NCBI RefSeq assembly: GCF_000478605.2 | Contig: NZ_ASHX02000001.1 | Coordinates: 1,470,383 to 1,534,382, forward strand | DNA: 64,000 nucleotides | Source: Streptomyces thermolilacinus SPC6 | GTDB taxonomy: Bacteria > Actinomycetota > Actinomycetes > Streptomycetales > Streptomycetaceae | Reading direction: 5' to 3' | Shown: positions 35,489 to 45,273 of the stretch, in pieces | Layout: each line of letters begins with the position of its first letter | How positions within the stretch are numbered: position 1 is the stretch's first letter | The notes under the pieces: model-generated | Databases searched by the model: none | The model's input: the letters and a program-made list of their open reading frames with translations, nothing else | What the model was told of the DNA's origin: nothing | Translations under genes and position numbers: made by a program

Positions 35489-36361
35489 CTACGGTCGGCC
35501 CGCGCCGCCGGTCTTGTACGTTCTTGCGCGCTCCCGCTGGTAGGCGCCGGGCGGAACGCCGACGATCCGGGTGAAGTGTCGGTTGAGGTGCGGCTGGTCG
35601 GTGAAGCCGACCGCGACGGCGGCGTCGCCGGGCGCCGTCCCCGCCTCCAGGAGGCGGCGGGCCGCCCGTACGCGCGCGTTGGTCAGCCAGGTGTGGGGCG
35701 GCATCCCGTACGCCGCTTTGAAGGCGCGCAGCAGGGCGAACGGGCTGGTGCCGAGCTCCTGGGCGAGCTGCTCCAGGGACGGCGGCGCGGTCATGCGGTC
35801 GAGGAGCGCCTCGCGGGCGGCGGCGGCCGTACGGGCTCCCGCGGGGCGCGGGGTGCGCTGCGGGAGGGTCCCGCCGTGGCGGCGCAGCAGCCGGGCGACG
35901 GCGATGCGCAGGACGCTGTCGGCGGCGAGGGCGTTGCCCTCCTCGGCGGCGCGGTGCACGGCGCTGATCAGCCGGGCGGTGCTCTCGTCCTCGACGATCG
36001 TCTCGCCGAAGGCGACCGTGCCGCGCAGGCTGGTCTCCTCCTCGGCGATCCCCGCCACGAGCAGCGACGACGGGTAGAGCGTCGTGTACGACCAGCCCTC
36101 GGGCACCCCGGCGTGCGCGGAGTGCGGCACCTCGGGGTTGATCATGACGACGGTGCCGGGGCGGGCCTTGATCGTGCCCTCGGGCATGACGACGTCCTCG
36201 ATGCCCTTGCGCACGGCGCCCAGCACGTACCCCTCGTGGCTGTGGCGGGCGAAGGAGTGGCGGACGTAGCGGGCGCGCAGCAGGTCGAGACCGGGCACAC
36301 CGGGGTACTGCCAGTGCCTGGCCCACTCGTCGGGCCGTCCTCCGTCCGGGGTGGTCGCCAT
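35489..36361 (-). CDS. AraC-family transcriptional regulator
   Basis: The 290-residue protein has an N-terminal cupin-type ligand domain (about 20-160) with the HSHEGYVLGAVRKGIE and GTVVMINPEVPHSAH segments. Two AraC helix-turn-helix units follow (about 190-280): LEQLAQELGTSPFALLRAFK, then GFTDQPHLNRHFTRIVGVPPG. ATG at 36361 has a close GGAG. This architecture is common in regulators placed beside azlCD, where the ligand is probably an amino acid. It is separated by only 10 bases from azlC, so it likely controls its own operon. It reads divergently from lhr. Confidence 0.9.
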   Translation of the reverse strand: MATTPDGGRPDEWARHWQYPGVPGLDLLRARYVRHSFARHSHEGYVLGAVRKGIEDVVMPEGTIKARPGTVVMINPEVPHSAHAGVPEGWSYTTLYPSSLLVAGIAEEETSLRGTVAFGETIVEDESTARLISAVHRAAEEGNALAADSVLRIAVARLLRRHGGTLPQRTPRPAGARTAAAAREALLDRMTAPPSLEQLAQELGTSPFALLRAFKAAYGMPPHTWLTNARVRAARRLLEAGTAPGDAAVAVGFTDQPHLNRHFTRIVGVPPGAYQRERARTYKTGGAGRP

Positions 36362-36452
36362 GGCTCCATTCTGCGCCGGTCGCCACCCGCCTGACCTGCG
36401 CGTCCACGGTGCGGACGGCCGATTGTCAGTGGCGGGGTGCACGATGGGTGGC

Positions 36453-39400
36453 ATGGCCGGGACCGCACTCGACTCCTTCTCCCCCGCGACCCGCAGATGG
36501 TTCACGGGGGCGTTCCGCGCGCCCACCGCCGCCCAGGAGGGTGCGTGGCGGGCGATCGGCGCGGGTTCGGACGTGCTGGTCGTGGCGCCGACGGGTTCCG
36601 GCAAGACGCTGGCGGCGTTCCTCGCGGCCCTGGACCGGCTGGCGTCCACCCCGCCGCCCGCCGAGGCGAAGAAGCGCTGCCGGGTGCTGTACGTGTCGCC
36701 GCTGAAGGCGCTGGCGGTCGACGTGGAGCGGAATCTGCGCAGTCCGCTGACGGGCATCCGCCAGGAGGCCGTACGGCTGGGGTTGCCGGAGCCCGAGGTG
36801 CGGGTGGGCATCCGCTCGGGCGACACACCTGCGGCCGAGCGCCGTTCGCTGGCGACGCGCCCGCCCGACATCCTCATCACCACGCCCGAGTCGCTGTTCC
36901 TGATGCTGACCTCGGCGACGCGGGACGCGCTCGCGGGCGTGGAGACGGTGATCCTGGACGAGGTGCACGCCGTGGCGGGCACGAAGCGGGGTGCGCATCT
37001 GGCGCTGTCGTTGGAGCGGCTGGACGAGCTGCTGCCCCGCCCCGCGCGCAGGATCGGCCTGTCCGCGACGGTGCGGCCGGTGGACGAGGTGGCGCGGTTC
37101 CTGTCGCCGCAGCGGCGGGTGGAGGTCGTCCAGCCGCCCTCCGGCAAGGAGTTCGACCTGTCCGTGGTGGTGCCCGTCGAGGACCTGGGCGAGCTGGGGG
37201 GTTCGCCCGCCTCCGACGCGGGCGGGGCGCCCGCCGAGAAGCCGTCGATCTGGCCGCATGTGGAGGAGCGGATCGCGGACCTGGTCCAGGGGCACCGCTC
37301 CACGATCGTCTTCGCCAACTCGCGGCGCCTGGCGGAGCGGCTGTGCAACCGGCTCAACGAGATCGCGTACGAGCGGGCCACCGGTGAGGCCCTGCCGGAC
37401 GACGCCTCCCCCGCCGAGCTGATGGCCCAGTCCGGCGCCGCCAAGGGCGCCCCGCCGCTGCTGGCGCGGGCGCACCACGGTTCGGTTTCCAAGGAGCAGC
37501 GGGCCCTGGTCGAGGAGGACCTGAAGGCCGGCCGGCTGCCCGCCGTGGTGGCGACGTCCAGCCTTGAGCTGGGCATCGACATGGGCGCGGTGGACCTGGT
37601 CGTCCAGGTGGAGTCGCCGCCGTCCGTGGCGTCCGGGCTCCAGCGGGTGGGCCGCGCCGGGCACCAGGTGGGCGCCGTGTCGCGGGGCGTGGTGTTCCCG
37701 AAGTACCGGGGCGACCTGGTGCAGGCGGCGGTGGTGACCGAGCGGATGCGGCAGGGCGCCATCGAGTCACTGCGCGTCCCGGCCAACCCGCTGGACGTGC
37801 TGGCCCAGCAGCTGGTCGCCATGGTCGCGCTGGACACCTGGAGCTACGACGACCTGCTGGCGCTGGTGCGGCGGGCGGCGCCGTTCGCGTCGCTGCCGGA
37901 GTCGGCGTTCACGGCGGTGCTGGACATGCTCGCCGGACGCTATCCGTCGGACGCGTTCGCGGAGCTGCGCCCGCGCGTCGTGTGGGACCGGGTCACCGGG
38001 GCGATCACGGGGCGCCCCGGTGCCCAGCGGCTGGCCGTCACATCGGGCGGCACGATCCCCGACCGGGGCCTGTTCGGGGTGTTCCTGGCGGGCGCCGATC
38101 CGAAGCGGGGCGGGGGCCGGGTCGGCGAGCTCGACGAGGAGATGGTGTACGAGTCCCGCGTCGGCGACGTGTTCACGCTGGGCACGTCGTCGTGGCGGAT
38201 CGAGGACATCACGCGCGACCGGGTCCTCGTGTCGCCCGCGCCCGGAGTGCCGGGCCGGCTGCCGTTCTGGAAGGGCGACCAGCTGGGCCGTCCGCTCGAA
38301 CTGGGCCGGGCGGTGGGGGCGTTCCTGCGGGAGGTCGGCTCGCTGGCCCCGGACGACGCGCGGCTGCGGCTGGTGGCGGCGGGCCTGGACGCCTGGGCCG
38401 CCGACAACGTCCTGGCGTACCTGGACGAGCAGCGCCGCGCCTGCGGGCACGTGCCGGACGACCGGACGATCCTCGTGGAGCGGTTCCGCGACGAGCTGGG
38501 CGACTGGCGGGTGGTGGTGCACTCGCCGTTCGGCGCCCAGGTGCACGCCCCGTGGGCGCTCGCGCTGGGCGCCCGCCTCGCGGAGCGGTACGGCATGGAC
38601 GCCCAGGTCATGCACGCCGACGACGGGATCGTCCTGCGCCTGCCCGACGCGGATCTGATGGGCCTGGACCTGCTGGACGAGGAGCCGGTCGCGGCAGGTC
38701 TGGAGTACGACAGCGAGCAGGCCCCGATCGGTGCCGCCGACGTCGCCTTCGACAAGGGCGAGGTGGACCGGATCGTCACCGAACAGGTCGGCGGTTCCGC
38801 GCTGTTCGCGTCCCGGTTCCGGGAGTGCGCCGCCCGTGCGCTGCTGCTGCCCAAGCGCAATCCCGGCAAGCGGACGCCGCTGTGGCAGCAGCGTCAGCGC
38901 GCGGCGCAACTGCTCCAGGTCGCCAGCGAGTTCGGTTCGTTCCCGATCGTGCTGGAAGCGGTCCGCGAGTGCCTCCAGGACGTGTTCGACGTGCCGGGCC
39001 TCCAGGAGCTGATGGGCGACATCGAGGCGCGCCGCGTCCGGCTGGTGGAGGTCACCACGCCGGAACCGTCACCGTTCGCCCGCTCTCTGCTGTTCGGGTA
39101 CGTCGCCCAGTTCCTGTACGAGGGGGACTCGCCGCTCGCGGAGCGCCGCGCGGCCGCCCTGTCGCTGGACTCGCGGCTGCTGGCGGAGCTGCTGGGCCAG
39201 GCGGAGCTGCGGGAGCTGCTCGACCCGGAGGTGCTGGCCGAGCTGGAGCGCGAGCTGCGGTGGCGTACGGACGAGCGGCGGGTGAAGGACCCGGAGGGCG
39301 TCGCCGACGCGCTGCGCGTGCTGGGCCCGCTGACGGACGCCGAGCTGGTCGAGCGGGGCGCCGACCCCGCCTGGCCGCGTGAGCTGGCCGCCGCCCGCCG

Positions 39401-41078
39401 GGCGATCCGGGTGCGGATCGCGGGCGCCGACCACTGGGCGGCCATCGAGGACGCGGGCCGCCTGCGCGACGCGCTGGGCACCGCCCTGCCGGTCGGTGTC
39501 CCCGAGGCGTTCACGGAGCCGGTGAAGGACCCGCTCGGCGACCTCCTGGCTCGGTTCGCCCGCACCCACGGCCCGTTCACGTCCGCCGAGGCCGCCGCCC
39601 GGTTCGGTCTGGGCACGGCGGTCACGGACGGCGCGCTGCACCGCCTCGCGGCGGCCGGCCGCGTCGTGCAGGGCGAGTTCCACCCGTCGGGCATCGGCCA
39701 GGAGTGGTGCGACGCGACGGTGCTGCGCCGACTGCGGCGCCGCTCCCTGGCCGCGCTGCGCCAGGAGCTGGAGCCGGTCCCGCCGGCCGCGCTCGCCACG
39801 TTCCTGCCGCAGTGGCAGCACGTCGGCAGCAGCGGGCTGCGCGGTATCGACGGCCTGGCCCGTGCGATCGAGCAGTTGCAGGGCGCGCCGGTGCCCGCGT
39901 CGGCGCTGGAGAAGCTGGTCCTGCCGTCCCGGGTCCGCGACTACGGGCCTCAGCTGCTCGACGAGCTGACGACCACCGGCGAGGTCGTCTGGGCGGGCGC
40001 GGGCGCCCTCCCCGGCAAGGACGGCTGGGTGTCGCTGTACCTCGCCGACGCGGCGCCGCTGCTGCTGCCGCCGCCCCACCCTCTGGAGCTGACGGCCCTC
40101 CACGAGTCGGTGCTCACGGCCTTGTCCGGCGGGTACGGGCTGTTCTTCCGTCAGATCGCGGACCAGGTGCGGGCCACCACGCACCCGGACGTGACGGACC
40201 CGCAGCTGGCCGACGCCCTGTGGGAGCTGACCTGGTCGGGACGGCTCACCAACGACACGCTCGCCCCGCTGCGCGCCATGCTCGGCTCCGGCCGTACGGC
40301 GGGTTCCACCGCGCACCGCGCCAGGCGGCCCGTGCCGCGCGGCCGGTACGGCACGCTGACGGCCGCCGCCCGCCCCGCGTCCCGCTCCGGACCGCCCACG
40401 GTGAGCGGGCGCTGGTCGCTGCTGCCGCCCGCGGAGCCCGAGCCCACGCACCGCGCCCACGCCCTGGCCCGGACGCTGCTGGACCGGCACGGCGTGGTCA
40501 CGCGGGGCGCGGTGGCCGCCGAGGGCGTCGAGGGCGGCTTCTCCGCCACGTACCGGGTGCTGTCCGCGTTCGAGGACAGCGGGCAGGCCCGTCGCGGCTA
40601 TGTCGTGGAGGGCCTGGGCGCCGCCCAGTTCGCGATGGACGGCGCCGTGGACCGGCTCCGGGCCGCCGCGTCCGCCCGGGAGCGCGCCGAGGGGACCGCC
40701 GACCCGCAGGCCGTGGTCCTCGCGGCCGCCGACCCGGCCAACGCGTACGGCGCGGCCCTCCCCTGGCCCGAGCCGCCGAACGGCGCCAGCCACAAGCCGG
40801 GCCGGAAGGCGGGCTCCCTGGTGGTGCTGGTGGACGGTGAACTGACGCTGTACATGGAGCGCGGCGGCAAGAGCCTGCTGTCGTGGCCCCTCGACCCGGA
40901 CGCCCCGGCCCTCCGGGCCGCCGCCGACGCCCTGGCGGCCGCCGCGGGCGCGGGCGCGCTGGGCACGGTCACGGTCGAGCGGATCAACGGCACGGCCGCC
41001 CTGACGTCCCCGCTCTCCCGCGCCCTCGAAGCGGCGGGCTTCCACGCGACACCGAGGGGGCTGCGACTGCGCGCGTGA
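36453..41078 (+). CDS. lhr: Lhr-type ATP-dependent helicase
   Basis: This is a large 3'-5' superfamily-2 DNA helicase of the full-length Lhr type. The product has 1541 residues. Motif I is APTGSGKT near 45-52, motif II DEVH (in ILDEVHAVAG), motif III LSATVRP, and motif VI QRVGRAGHQVG. The Lhr winged-helix and beta-barrel core (to about 870) is followed by the long Lhr C-terminal extension, for which a nuclease-independent DNA-repair role, uracil-glycosylase in some species, is reported. ATG at 36453 (MAGTALDSFSP) is preferred; 36444 is possible. Expression is divergent from the AraC gene. A DNA glycosylase gene follows on the same strand. Confidence 0.94.
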   Translation: MAGTALDSFSPATRRWFTGAFRAPTAAQEGAWRAIGAGSDVLVVAPTGSGKTLAAFLAALDRLASTPPPAEAKKRCRVLYVSPLKALAVDVERNLRSPLTGIRQEAVRLGLPEPEVRVGIRSGDTPAAERRSLATRPPDILITTPESLFLMLTSATRDALAGVETVILDEVHAVAGTKRGAHLALSLERLDELLPRPARRIGLSATVRPVDEVARFLSPQRRVEVVQPPSGKEFDLSVVVPVEDLGELGGSPASDAGGAPAEKPSIWPHVEERIADLVQGHRSTIVFANSRRLAERLCNRLNEIAYERATGEALPDDASPAELMAQSGAAKGAPPLLARAHHGSVSKEQRALVEEDLKAGRLPAVVATSSLELGIDMGAVDLVVQVESPPSVASGLQRVGRAGHQVGAVSRGVVFPKYRGDLVQAAVVTERMRQGAIESLRVPANPLDVLAQQLVAMVALDTWSYDDLLALVRRAAPFASLPESAFTAVLDMLAGRYPSDAFAELRPRVVWDRVTGAITGRPGAQRLAVTSGGTIPDRGLFGVFLAGADPKRGGGRVGELDEEMVYESRVGDVFTLGTSSWRIEDITRDRVLVSPAPGVPGRLPFWKGDQLGRPLELGRAVGAFLREVGSLAPDDARLRLVAAGLDAWAADNVLAYLDEQRRACGHVPDDRTILVERFRDELGDWRVVVHSPFGAQVHAPWALALGARLAERYGMDAQVMHADDGIVLRLPDADLMGLDLLDEEPVAAGLEYDSEQAPIGAADVAFDKGEVDRIVTEQVGGSALFASRFRECAARALLLPKRNPGKRTPLWQQRQRAAQLLQVASEFGSFPIVLEAVRECLQDVFDVPGLQELMGDIEARRVRLVEVTTPEPSPFARSLLFGYVAQFLYEGDSPLAERRAAALSLDSRLLAELLGQAELRELLDPEVLAELERELRWRTDERRVKDPEGVADALRVLGPLTDAELVERGADPAWPRELAAARRAIRVRIAGADHWAAIEDAGRLRDALGTALPVGVPEAFTEPVKDPLGDLLARFARTHGPFTSAEAAARFGLGTAVTDGALHRLAAAGRVVQGEFHPSGIGQEWCDATVLRRLRRRSLAALRQELEPVPPAALATFLPQWQHVGSSGLRGIDGLARAIEQLQGAPVPASALEKLVLPSRVRDYGPQLLDELTTTGEVVWAGAGALPGKDGWVSLYLADAAPLLLPPPHPLELTALHESVLTALSGGYGLFFRQIADQVRATTHPDVTDPQLADALWELTWSGRLTNDTLAPLRAMLGSGRTAGSTAHRARRPVPRGRYGTLTAAARPASRSGPPTVSGRWSLLPPAEPEPTHRAHALARTLLDRHGVVTRGAVAAEGVEGGFSATYRVLSAFEDSGQARRGYVVEGLGAAQFAMDGAVDRLRAAASARERAEGTADPQAVVLAAADPANAYGAALPWPEPPNGASHKPGRKAGSLVVLVDGELTLYMERGGKSLLSWPLDPDAPALRAAADALAAAAGAGALGTVTVERINGTAALTSPLSRALEAAGFHATPRGLRLRA

Positions 41079-41370
41079 ACTTCCCACGGGCCCGACGCCC
41101 GGCGCATACCCGGCACCCCGGCACCCCGGGCCCGGCGCCGCCGGAGAGCCCGCTCCGGACCGGCCAACCGCCCGGCACGGCCACTCGCGCCCGCAGGTCG
41201 GCCCCGCCGGAAGCACCCGCACCCGCCGGAGAAGCACGCAGCCCCCGAAAGCACGCACCGCCCCGCCCCGCCAAGATCGCGCTCAGCCCCGCCGCAAGCC
41301 CGCGCGTACGCCCTCCGACAGCGCGCGTACGCCCGTCGGCAACCGGGCCCGGCGGCGCATCATGGATGCC
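41079..41370. other. Non-coding gap between lhr and the glycosylase gene
   Basis: These 292 bases are very C-rich on the plus strand. Short direct repeats are visible, for example GCGCGTACGCCC at 41302-41313 and 41323-41334, and several copies of AAGCACGCA-like sequence near 41230. No convincing gene or hairpin terminator is seen. Confidence 0.5.
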
Positions 41371-42174
41371 ATGCCCGAAGGAGACACGATCTGGCTGACC
41401 GCCCACCGGATGCACGACGCGCTCGCGGGCCGGCTCCTCACCCGGTCCGATCTGCGCGTCCCGAAGCTCGCCACCGTCGATCTGACCGGCCGGGCCGTCG
41501 TCGGCGTCGTCCCGCGCGGAAAGCACCTGCTGACGCGGATCGAGGGCGGTCTGACGCTCCACTCGCATCTGCGGATGGACGGCGCCTGGCAGCTGTACGC
41601 CTCCGACGAGCGCTGGCGCGGCGGGCCGGGGCACCAGATCCGGGCGATCCTCGGCACGGCCGCGCACACGGCGGTCGGCTACCGGCTGCCCGTCCTGGAC
41701 CTGCTGCGCACGGTCGACGAACCGGCCGTCGTGGGTCACCTCGGCCCCGATCTGCTCGGCCCGGACTGGGACTTCGAGGAGGCCGTACGCCGTGTCATGG
41801 CGGACCCGGACCGCCCGCTCGGCGAGGCCCTCCTCGATCAACGGAACCTGGCGGGAATCGGCAACGTCTACAAGTGCGAGCTGGCGTTCCTGGCCCGCGT
41901 CACGCCCTGGCTCCCGGTCGGCGAACTCTCCGCCGGAGTACCGGAACGGCTCGTAACGACGGCCCGCCGCCTGCTGGAGGAGAACAAGGGCCGCTTCGAC
42001 CGGCGCACCATCCCCGGCAACCGCCCCGACCGCAAGCTGTACGTGTACGGGCGCGCCCAGCAGCCGTGCTACCGCTGCGGCGTGCCGATCCGCTGGGACG
42101 GCGGCGGCACCGGACCGGCCGACCGCGTCTCGTACTGGTGCCCCGGCTGCCAGTCCGGCCCGGCACCCGCGTGA
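41371..42174 (+). CDS. nei: Formamidopyrimidine/endonuclease VIII-type DNA glycosylase
   Basis: This base-excision repair glycosylase/AP lyase removes oxidised bases. The start MPEGDTIWLTAHRM is diagnostic: Pro2 is the nucleophile, Glu3 the proton donor, and the PEGDT form marks the endonuclease VIII (Nei) subgroup of actinobacteria. The 267-residue protein has the helix-two-turn-helix (LLDQRNLAGIGNVYKCE) and a C-terminal zinc finger: CYRC, then 16 residues, then CPGC. ATG at 41371 is fixed by Pro2; the ATG at 41362 would bury the catalytic proline. It lies downstream of lhr, pointing to a repair gene neighbourhood. Confidence 0.93.
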   Translation: MPEGDTIWLTAHRMHDALAGRLLTRSDLRVPKLATVDLTGRAVVGVVPRGKHLLTRIEGGLTLHSHLRMDGAWQLYASDERWRGGPGHQIRAILGTAAHTAVGYRLPVLDLLRTVDEPAVVGHLGPDLLGPDWDFEEAVRRVMADPDRPLGEALLDQRNLAGIGNVYKCELAFLARVTPWLPVGELSAGVPERLVTTARRLLEENKGRFDRRTIPGNRPDRKLYVYGRAQQPCYRCGVPIRWDGGGTGPADRVSYWCPGCQSGPAPA

Positions 42175-42209
42175 GACCCGCACCGAACCCGCCTGTGGAG
42201 CAGCCGCCC

Positions 42210-42542
42210 TCAGTGTCCGTCACCGGGCCGCCGGGGCGTCCCCCGGCCGAAGGCCCGTACGACGTCCCACACCAGGCCCCGCAGCGCCTCCGGGAAAGAG
42301 TCGCGCACCGCCGCACGCCACCGGGAACGCCGCCCGGCGGACCGTCCTGGCCCGGGCGCCGCCGCGACGTGCACCGGGAGCAGGCTCAGCCCCCAGCCGC
42401 TCGCCGCGGCGACGCCCTCGACCAGCCCGGCCCGGTCCGGCACCAGCGCCAGACGCAGCACCGCCCACCACCACAGTCCGCCGATCACGAGAAGTACGAG
42501 CGCCGACACAAGCGCCGGCAGCGGAACTCGTCGCCGTACCAT
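42210..42542 (-). CDS. Small hypothetical membrane protein
   Basis: The 110-residue protein has one clear hydrophobic span (about 8-30, PALVSALVLLVIGGLWWWAV) near a basic N-terminus, then an Ala/Gly-rich and basic C-terminal half. The ATG at 42542 has GGAGGAGG 4 bases upstream, one of the best ribosome sites in the window, which supports a real gene. No family is recognised. It converges on the glycosylase gene, 35 bases apart, and lies downstream of dps and its terminator. Confidence 0.65.
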   Translation of the reverse strand: MVRRRVPLPALVSALVLLVIGGLWWWAVLRLALVPDRAGLVEGVAAASGWGLSLLPVHVAAAPGPGRSAGRRSRWRAAVRDSFPEALRGLVWDVVRAFGRGTPRRPGDGH

Positions 42543-42654
42543 GCCGCCTCCTCCGGTCGACGCTAGACCGGCCCGATCACCGGGCGGCAGGGCGCACCGA
42601 AGCAGCCACCGGCGCATCCGCCACCCCACGCCCCGCCCGTCAGGCGGGGACGGA

Positions 42655-42679
42655 GCTGGGCGGCACGCAGCCGCCCAGC
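42655..42679 (-). terminator. Terminator downstream of dps
   Basis: A perfect 10-bp stem (42655-42664 with 42670-42679) has loop ACGCA, about 130 bases past the dps stop. A smaller 7-bp hairpin at 42631-42649 follows in the same direction and may add to termination. Confidence 0.65.
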
Positions 42680-42810
42680 GTTCCGGAATTGTTCCGGTCG
42701 AGTCCCGGATTCCGGAGTTCTTCCGTACGCCCGCGCCGGTCCCCGGCCCTCGTGGGCCACGTCGGAACACCTGCTCGGGCTGGTCAGAGCCGGTACACCC
42801 GCCGACCGCC

Positions 42811-43281
42811 TCAGACGTTCTCCGCCTGGAACATCCACGCGTGCTTCTCGAGCTCGCCCGTCAGCCCGATGAGCATGTCCTGCGTCACCGGGTCCGGCTC
42901 GTCGGTCGCCGCGACACGCTCCCGCATCCGCTGGATGACCGCGACGAGCGCGTCCACCATGATCCGTACGGCGTCCTGGTCCTGGATCCACCCGGTCGGC
43001 ACCTCGCCGATGGCACTGCCGGACGCCACGGTCGCGGCGCGCCCGTCCGGGTTGACGCCGATGGCCGAGGCGCGCTCCGCCATCACGTCGGAGTGCGTCC
43101 GGGCGGTGGTCACCACCTCGTCGAGCTGGAGGTGTATGGACCGGAAGCGCGGTCCGACGACGTTCCAGTGGACCTGCTTGGCGACCAGCGACAGATCGAC
43201 CAGGTCCACGAGCGCGCCCTGAAGGGCCTCACCGACCACCTTCAGATCGGCGTCGGACAGCGAACTCTTGACGACAGCCAT
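42811..43281 (-). CDS. dps: Dps-family ferritin-like protein
   Basis: Dps stores iron as ferric mineral inside a 12-subunit shell and protects DNA from Fenton damage. The 156-residue protein shows the inter-subunit ferroxidase site: KQVHWNVVGPRF (His), SIHLQLDEVV (His/Asp), and ERASAIG (Glu). The ATG at 43281 has GGAGG 6 bases upstream. In Streptomyces, Dps proteins also condense the nucleoid during sporulation; this one has a short N-terminal tail and no extra C-terminal tail. It is downstream of clgR, separated by a hairpin, so probably a separate transcript. Confidence 0.93.
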   Translation of the reverse strand: MAVVKSSLSDADLKVVGEALQGALVDLVDLSLVAKQVHWNVVGPRFRSIHLQLDEVVTTARTHSDVMAERASAIGVNPDGRAATVASGSAIGEVPTGWIQDQDAVRIMVDALVAVIQRMRERVAATDEPDPVTQDMLIGLTGELEKHAWMFQAENV

Positions 43282-43355
43282 GCGAATCCTCCATTCCGTG
43301 CGCACGTTCCACCATGACACACAGCACGCAAAACGGGCATTCGAGCAAAAGCGAA

Positions 43356-43391
43356 AGCCCCGGTCGGCACCTCGGGTACCCGACCAGGGCT
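43356..43391 (-). terminator. Terminator of the rimO-pgsA-cinA-clgR operon
   Basis: A 12-bp stem with one mismatch (43356-43367 with 43380-43391) has a 12-base loop. On the minus strand it is followed by a T-rich tract (CTTTCGCTTTTGC). It lies about 60-95 bases after clgR. Confidence 0.65.
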
Positions 43392-43449
43392 CAGCCCAAA
43401 ACGTCGATCTTCCGGATTCGCGGCGGTCGGGCCACGAACCCGGAAGGGA

Positions 43450-43833
43450 TCACGCGGCGACGACGTCCACCGCTTCGGCGGGTGCCTTGATGGTCACCCG
43501 CTCCGTCGGCACACCCGCCACCGACGTCACGGACACAGAATTGAGCATCGGGCGCACTGGCGCGGACACCGGCTCACTCGCCGCTGCCGATTCCGCCAGC
43601 TCCGCCAGCGACAGCTCGTCGCTCACTTCCCGCATGAGCTCGGACATCCGTACGTCCAGCGCGTCGCAAATCGCGGAGAGCAGTTCGGAGGAAGCCTCCT
43701 TCTGCCCCCGCTCCACCTCGGAAAGATAGCCGAGCGATACTCGGGCGGACGAGGAGACTTCGCGCAGAGTACGGCCCTGACGCTGGCGCTGCCGACGCAG
43801 CACGTCACCCAGCAGGCGACGGAGCAGAATCAT
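43450..43833 (-). CDS. clgR: ClgR, XRE-type regulator of Clp protease genes
   Basis: ClgR activates clpP1P2, clpC and lon-type genes in actinobacteria. The 127-residue protein begins [19 protein letters not shown] and carries a helix-turn-helix ([20 protein letters not shown]) followed by [19 protein letters not shown]. Its end, VDVVAA, matches the C-terminal Ala-Ala signal by which ClgR is itself degraded by ClpP, giving feedback control. The ATG at 43833 has GAGGAGGGAG 6 bases upstream. It follows cinA after 109 bases, the same pgsA-cinA-clgR order known in other actinobacteria. Confidence 0.92.
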   Translation of the reverse strand: MILLRRLLGDVLRRQRQRQGRTLREVSSSARVSLGYLSEVERGQKEASSELLSAICDALDVRMSELMREVSDELSLAELAESAAASEPVSAPVRPMLNSVSVTSVAGVPTERVTIKAPAEAVDVVAA

Positions 43834-43942
43834 CGGTGGCTCCCTCCTCGGACCGCGTAGCCGCATCCTTCACGCCCCACCGTACCGCCTCGCGCTGCGG
43901 CCGTGCGGGGAGCGATGTCGTGTTCACTCAGGGCTGCAAACA

Positions 43943-44536
43943 TCAATTCCCCCCGTTCTGTTCCGTATCCTTTGCCCGCGCATTATCCGGGAGTTCGCCC
44001 GCGAGCAGTTCCAGCACGCTCCGTACACTCTCCTTACGGATTTCCGCGCGGTCGCCGTTCAACCGCAGTGCGGCCACTTCTCCCTCGGCGCAGGGTCCTC
44101 CGGGCGGTCCGCAGACGGCCACATACACCGTGCCCACCGGCTGCCCGTCCTGCGGCTCGGGCCCCGCGACACCGGTCGTCGCCGCGCCCCACGAGGCGCC
44201 CAGCCGGTCGCGTACACCACGCGCCATCTGCAACGCGACCTCCGCGTCCACCGCGCCGCGCCGCTCCAACAGCTCCCCGTCGACGCCCAGCAGATCCCGC
44301 TTCAGCGGCGTGGCGTACGCCGTGACGGACCCCCGGAAGACGCGCGAGGCGCCGGGTACGGACGTCAGCTCCGCGGCGACGAGACCACCCGTGAGGGACT
44401 CGGCCACGGCCAGCGACTGGTCACACTCCGCGAGCAGGCGCAGCACCCGCGCCGCCACCGGCTCCGCACCGGACCCGGCGCCGGGCCGCTCCGCCGCGTG
44501 CCCCACCCGGTCCCCCTCCCGTACCGCCTGTCTCAC
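43943..44536 (-). CDS. cinA: CinA-type nicotinamide-nucleotide amidohydrolase (PncC domain)
   Basis: This is the C-terminal domain of CinA alone, an NMN amidohydrolase (PncC) that recycles pyridine nucleotides. The 197-residue protein has a 25-residue Gly/Ala-rich lead, then ESLTGGLVAAELTSVPGAS, GSVTAYATPLKRDLLGV and ATTGVAGPEPQDGQPVGTVYVA. The long MoeA-like (COG1058) N-domain of full CinA is absent, which is normal for this locus in actinomycetes and not a truncation. The GTG at 44536 overlaps the pgsA stop by 4 bases, so translation is coupled. Confidence 0.9.
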   Translation of the reverse strand: MRQAVREGDRVGHAAERPGAGSGAEPVAARVLRLLAECDQSLAVAESLTGGLVAAELTSVPGASRVFRGSVTAYATPLKRDLLGVDGELLERRGAVDAEVALQMARGVRDRLGASWGAATTGVAGPEPQDGQPVGTVYVAVCGPPGGPCAEGEVAALRLNGDRAEIRKESVRSVLELLAGELPDNARAKDTEQNGGN

Positions 44537-45273
44537 CGGGGCGGCTCCGAAGCGGCACCGGACGCCTCAGCGGCCCCGGCCACACCGGACGCACCAGCAG
44601 TCCCAGCACTCCCGGAAGCCGCGCGGGCCGCCCGCTCGGCGGCGATCCCCCGGCGGCGCAGCACCACGGCCTGCCGTACGTAGTCGAGCCCCGTGGCGAC
44701 GGTCAGGACGACTGCCACGGCCATCACCCACCACCGCAGCGTGGCCAGCGGGCCGGTCAGCGCCAGCACGTACATGCCCACGGCCGTGCCCTGGGCGAGC
44801 GTCTTCAGCTTGCCGCCGCGACTGGCCGGGATCACCCCGTGCCGGATCACCCAGAACCGCATGAGCGTGATGCCGAGCTCACGGAAGAGGATCACGCCCG
44901 TCACCCACCACGGCAGGTCGCCGAGGGCGGACAGACAGATCAGGCCGGCGGCCATGATCGCCTTGTCGGCGATGGGGTCGGCGATCTTCCCGAAGTCGGT
45001 GACGAGGTTGTACGTGCGCGCCAGGTGGCCGTCGAAAATGTCCGTGATCATGGCGACGGCGAACGCCGCCCACGCCCAGGCGCGCCAGGCGGGGTCGTAG
45101 CCGCCATCCTGGAGCAGCAGCACCACGAACGCCGGGACGAGCACGAGGCGCATCATGGTGAGGATGTTCGCGATGTTCCACAGGCTGGCCTGATTCACGG
45201 CCGCCGCTCCCAGCTTCCCGCCGGGTGCCCTCCTCCCCGTGCCGCCCGAAGCGGACGCCGGGACTCCGGTCAT
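44533..45273 (-). CDS. pgsA: CDP-diacylglycerol-glycerol-3-phosphate 3-phosphatidyltransferase
   Basis: This is a CDP-alcohol phosphatidyltransferase likely making phosphatidylglycerophosphate, the precursor of PG and cardiolipin. The 246-residue protein has the diagnostic motif DG-x2-AR-x8-G-x3-D-x3-D (DGHLAR...[11 protein letters not shown]) near residues 80-105 and about six spans. An N-terminal basic/Gly-rich lead and a C-terminal Ala/Gly-rich tail are cytoplasmic. The ATG overlaps the rimO stop by 4 bases and the stop overlaps the cinA start, so it is the middle of a tightly coupled operon. Other CDP-alcohol acceptors cannot be fully excluded. Confidence 0.92.
   Translation of the reverse strand: MTGVPASASGGTGRRAPGGKLGAAAVNQASLWNIANILTMMRLVLVPAFVVLLLQDGGYDPAWRAWAWAAFAVAMITDIFDGHLARTYNLVTDFGKIADPIADKAIMAAGLICLSALGDLPWWVTGVILFRELGITLMRFWVIRHGVIPASRGGKLKTLAQGTAVGMYVLALTGPLATLRWWVMAVAVVLTVATGLDYVRQAVVLRRRGIAAERAARAASGSAGTAGASGVAGAAEASGAASEPPR

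Noticed and set aside
43943..44536. Truncated cinA pseudogene
   Set aside because: The C-domain-only form with a 4-base overlap to pgsA is the normal actinobacterial arrangement.
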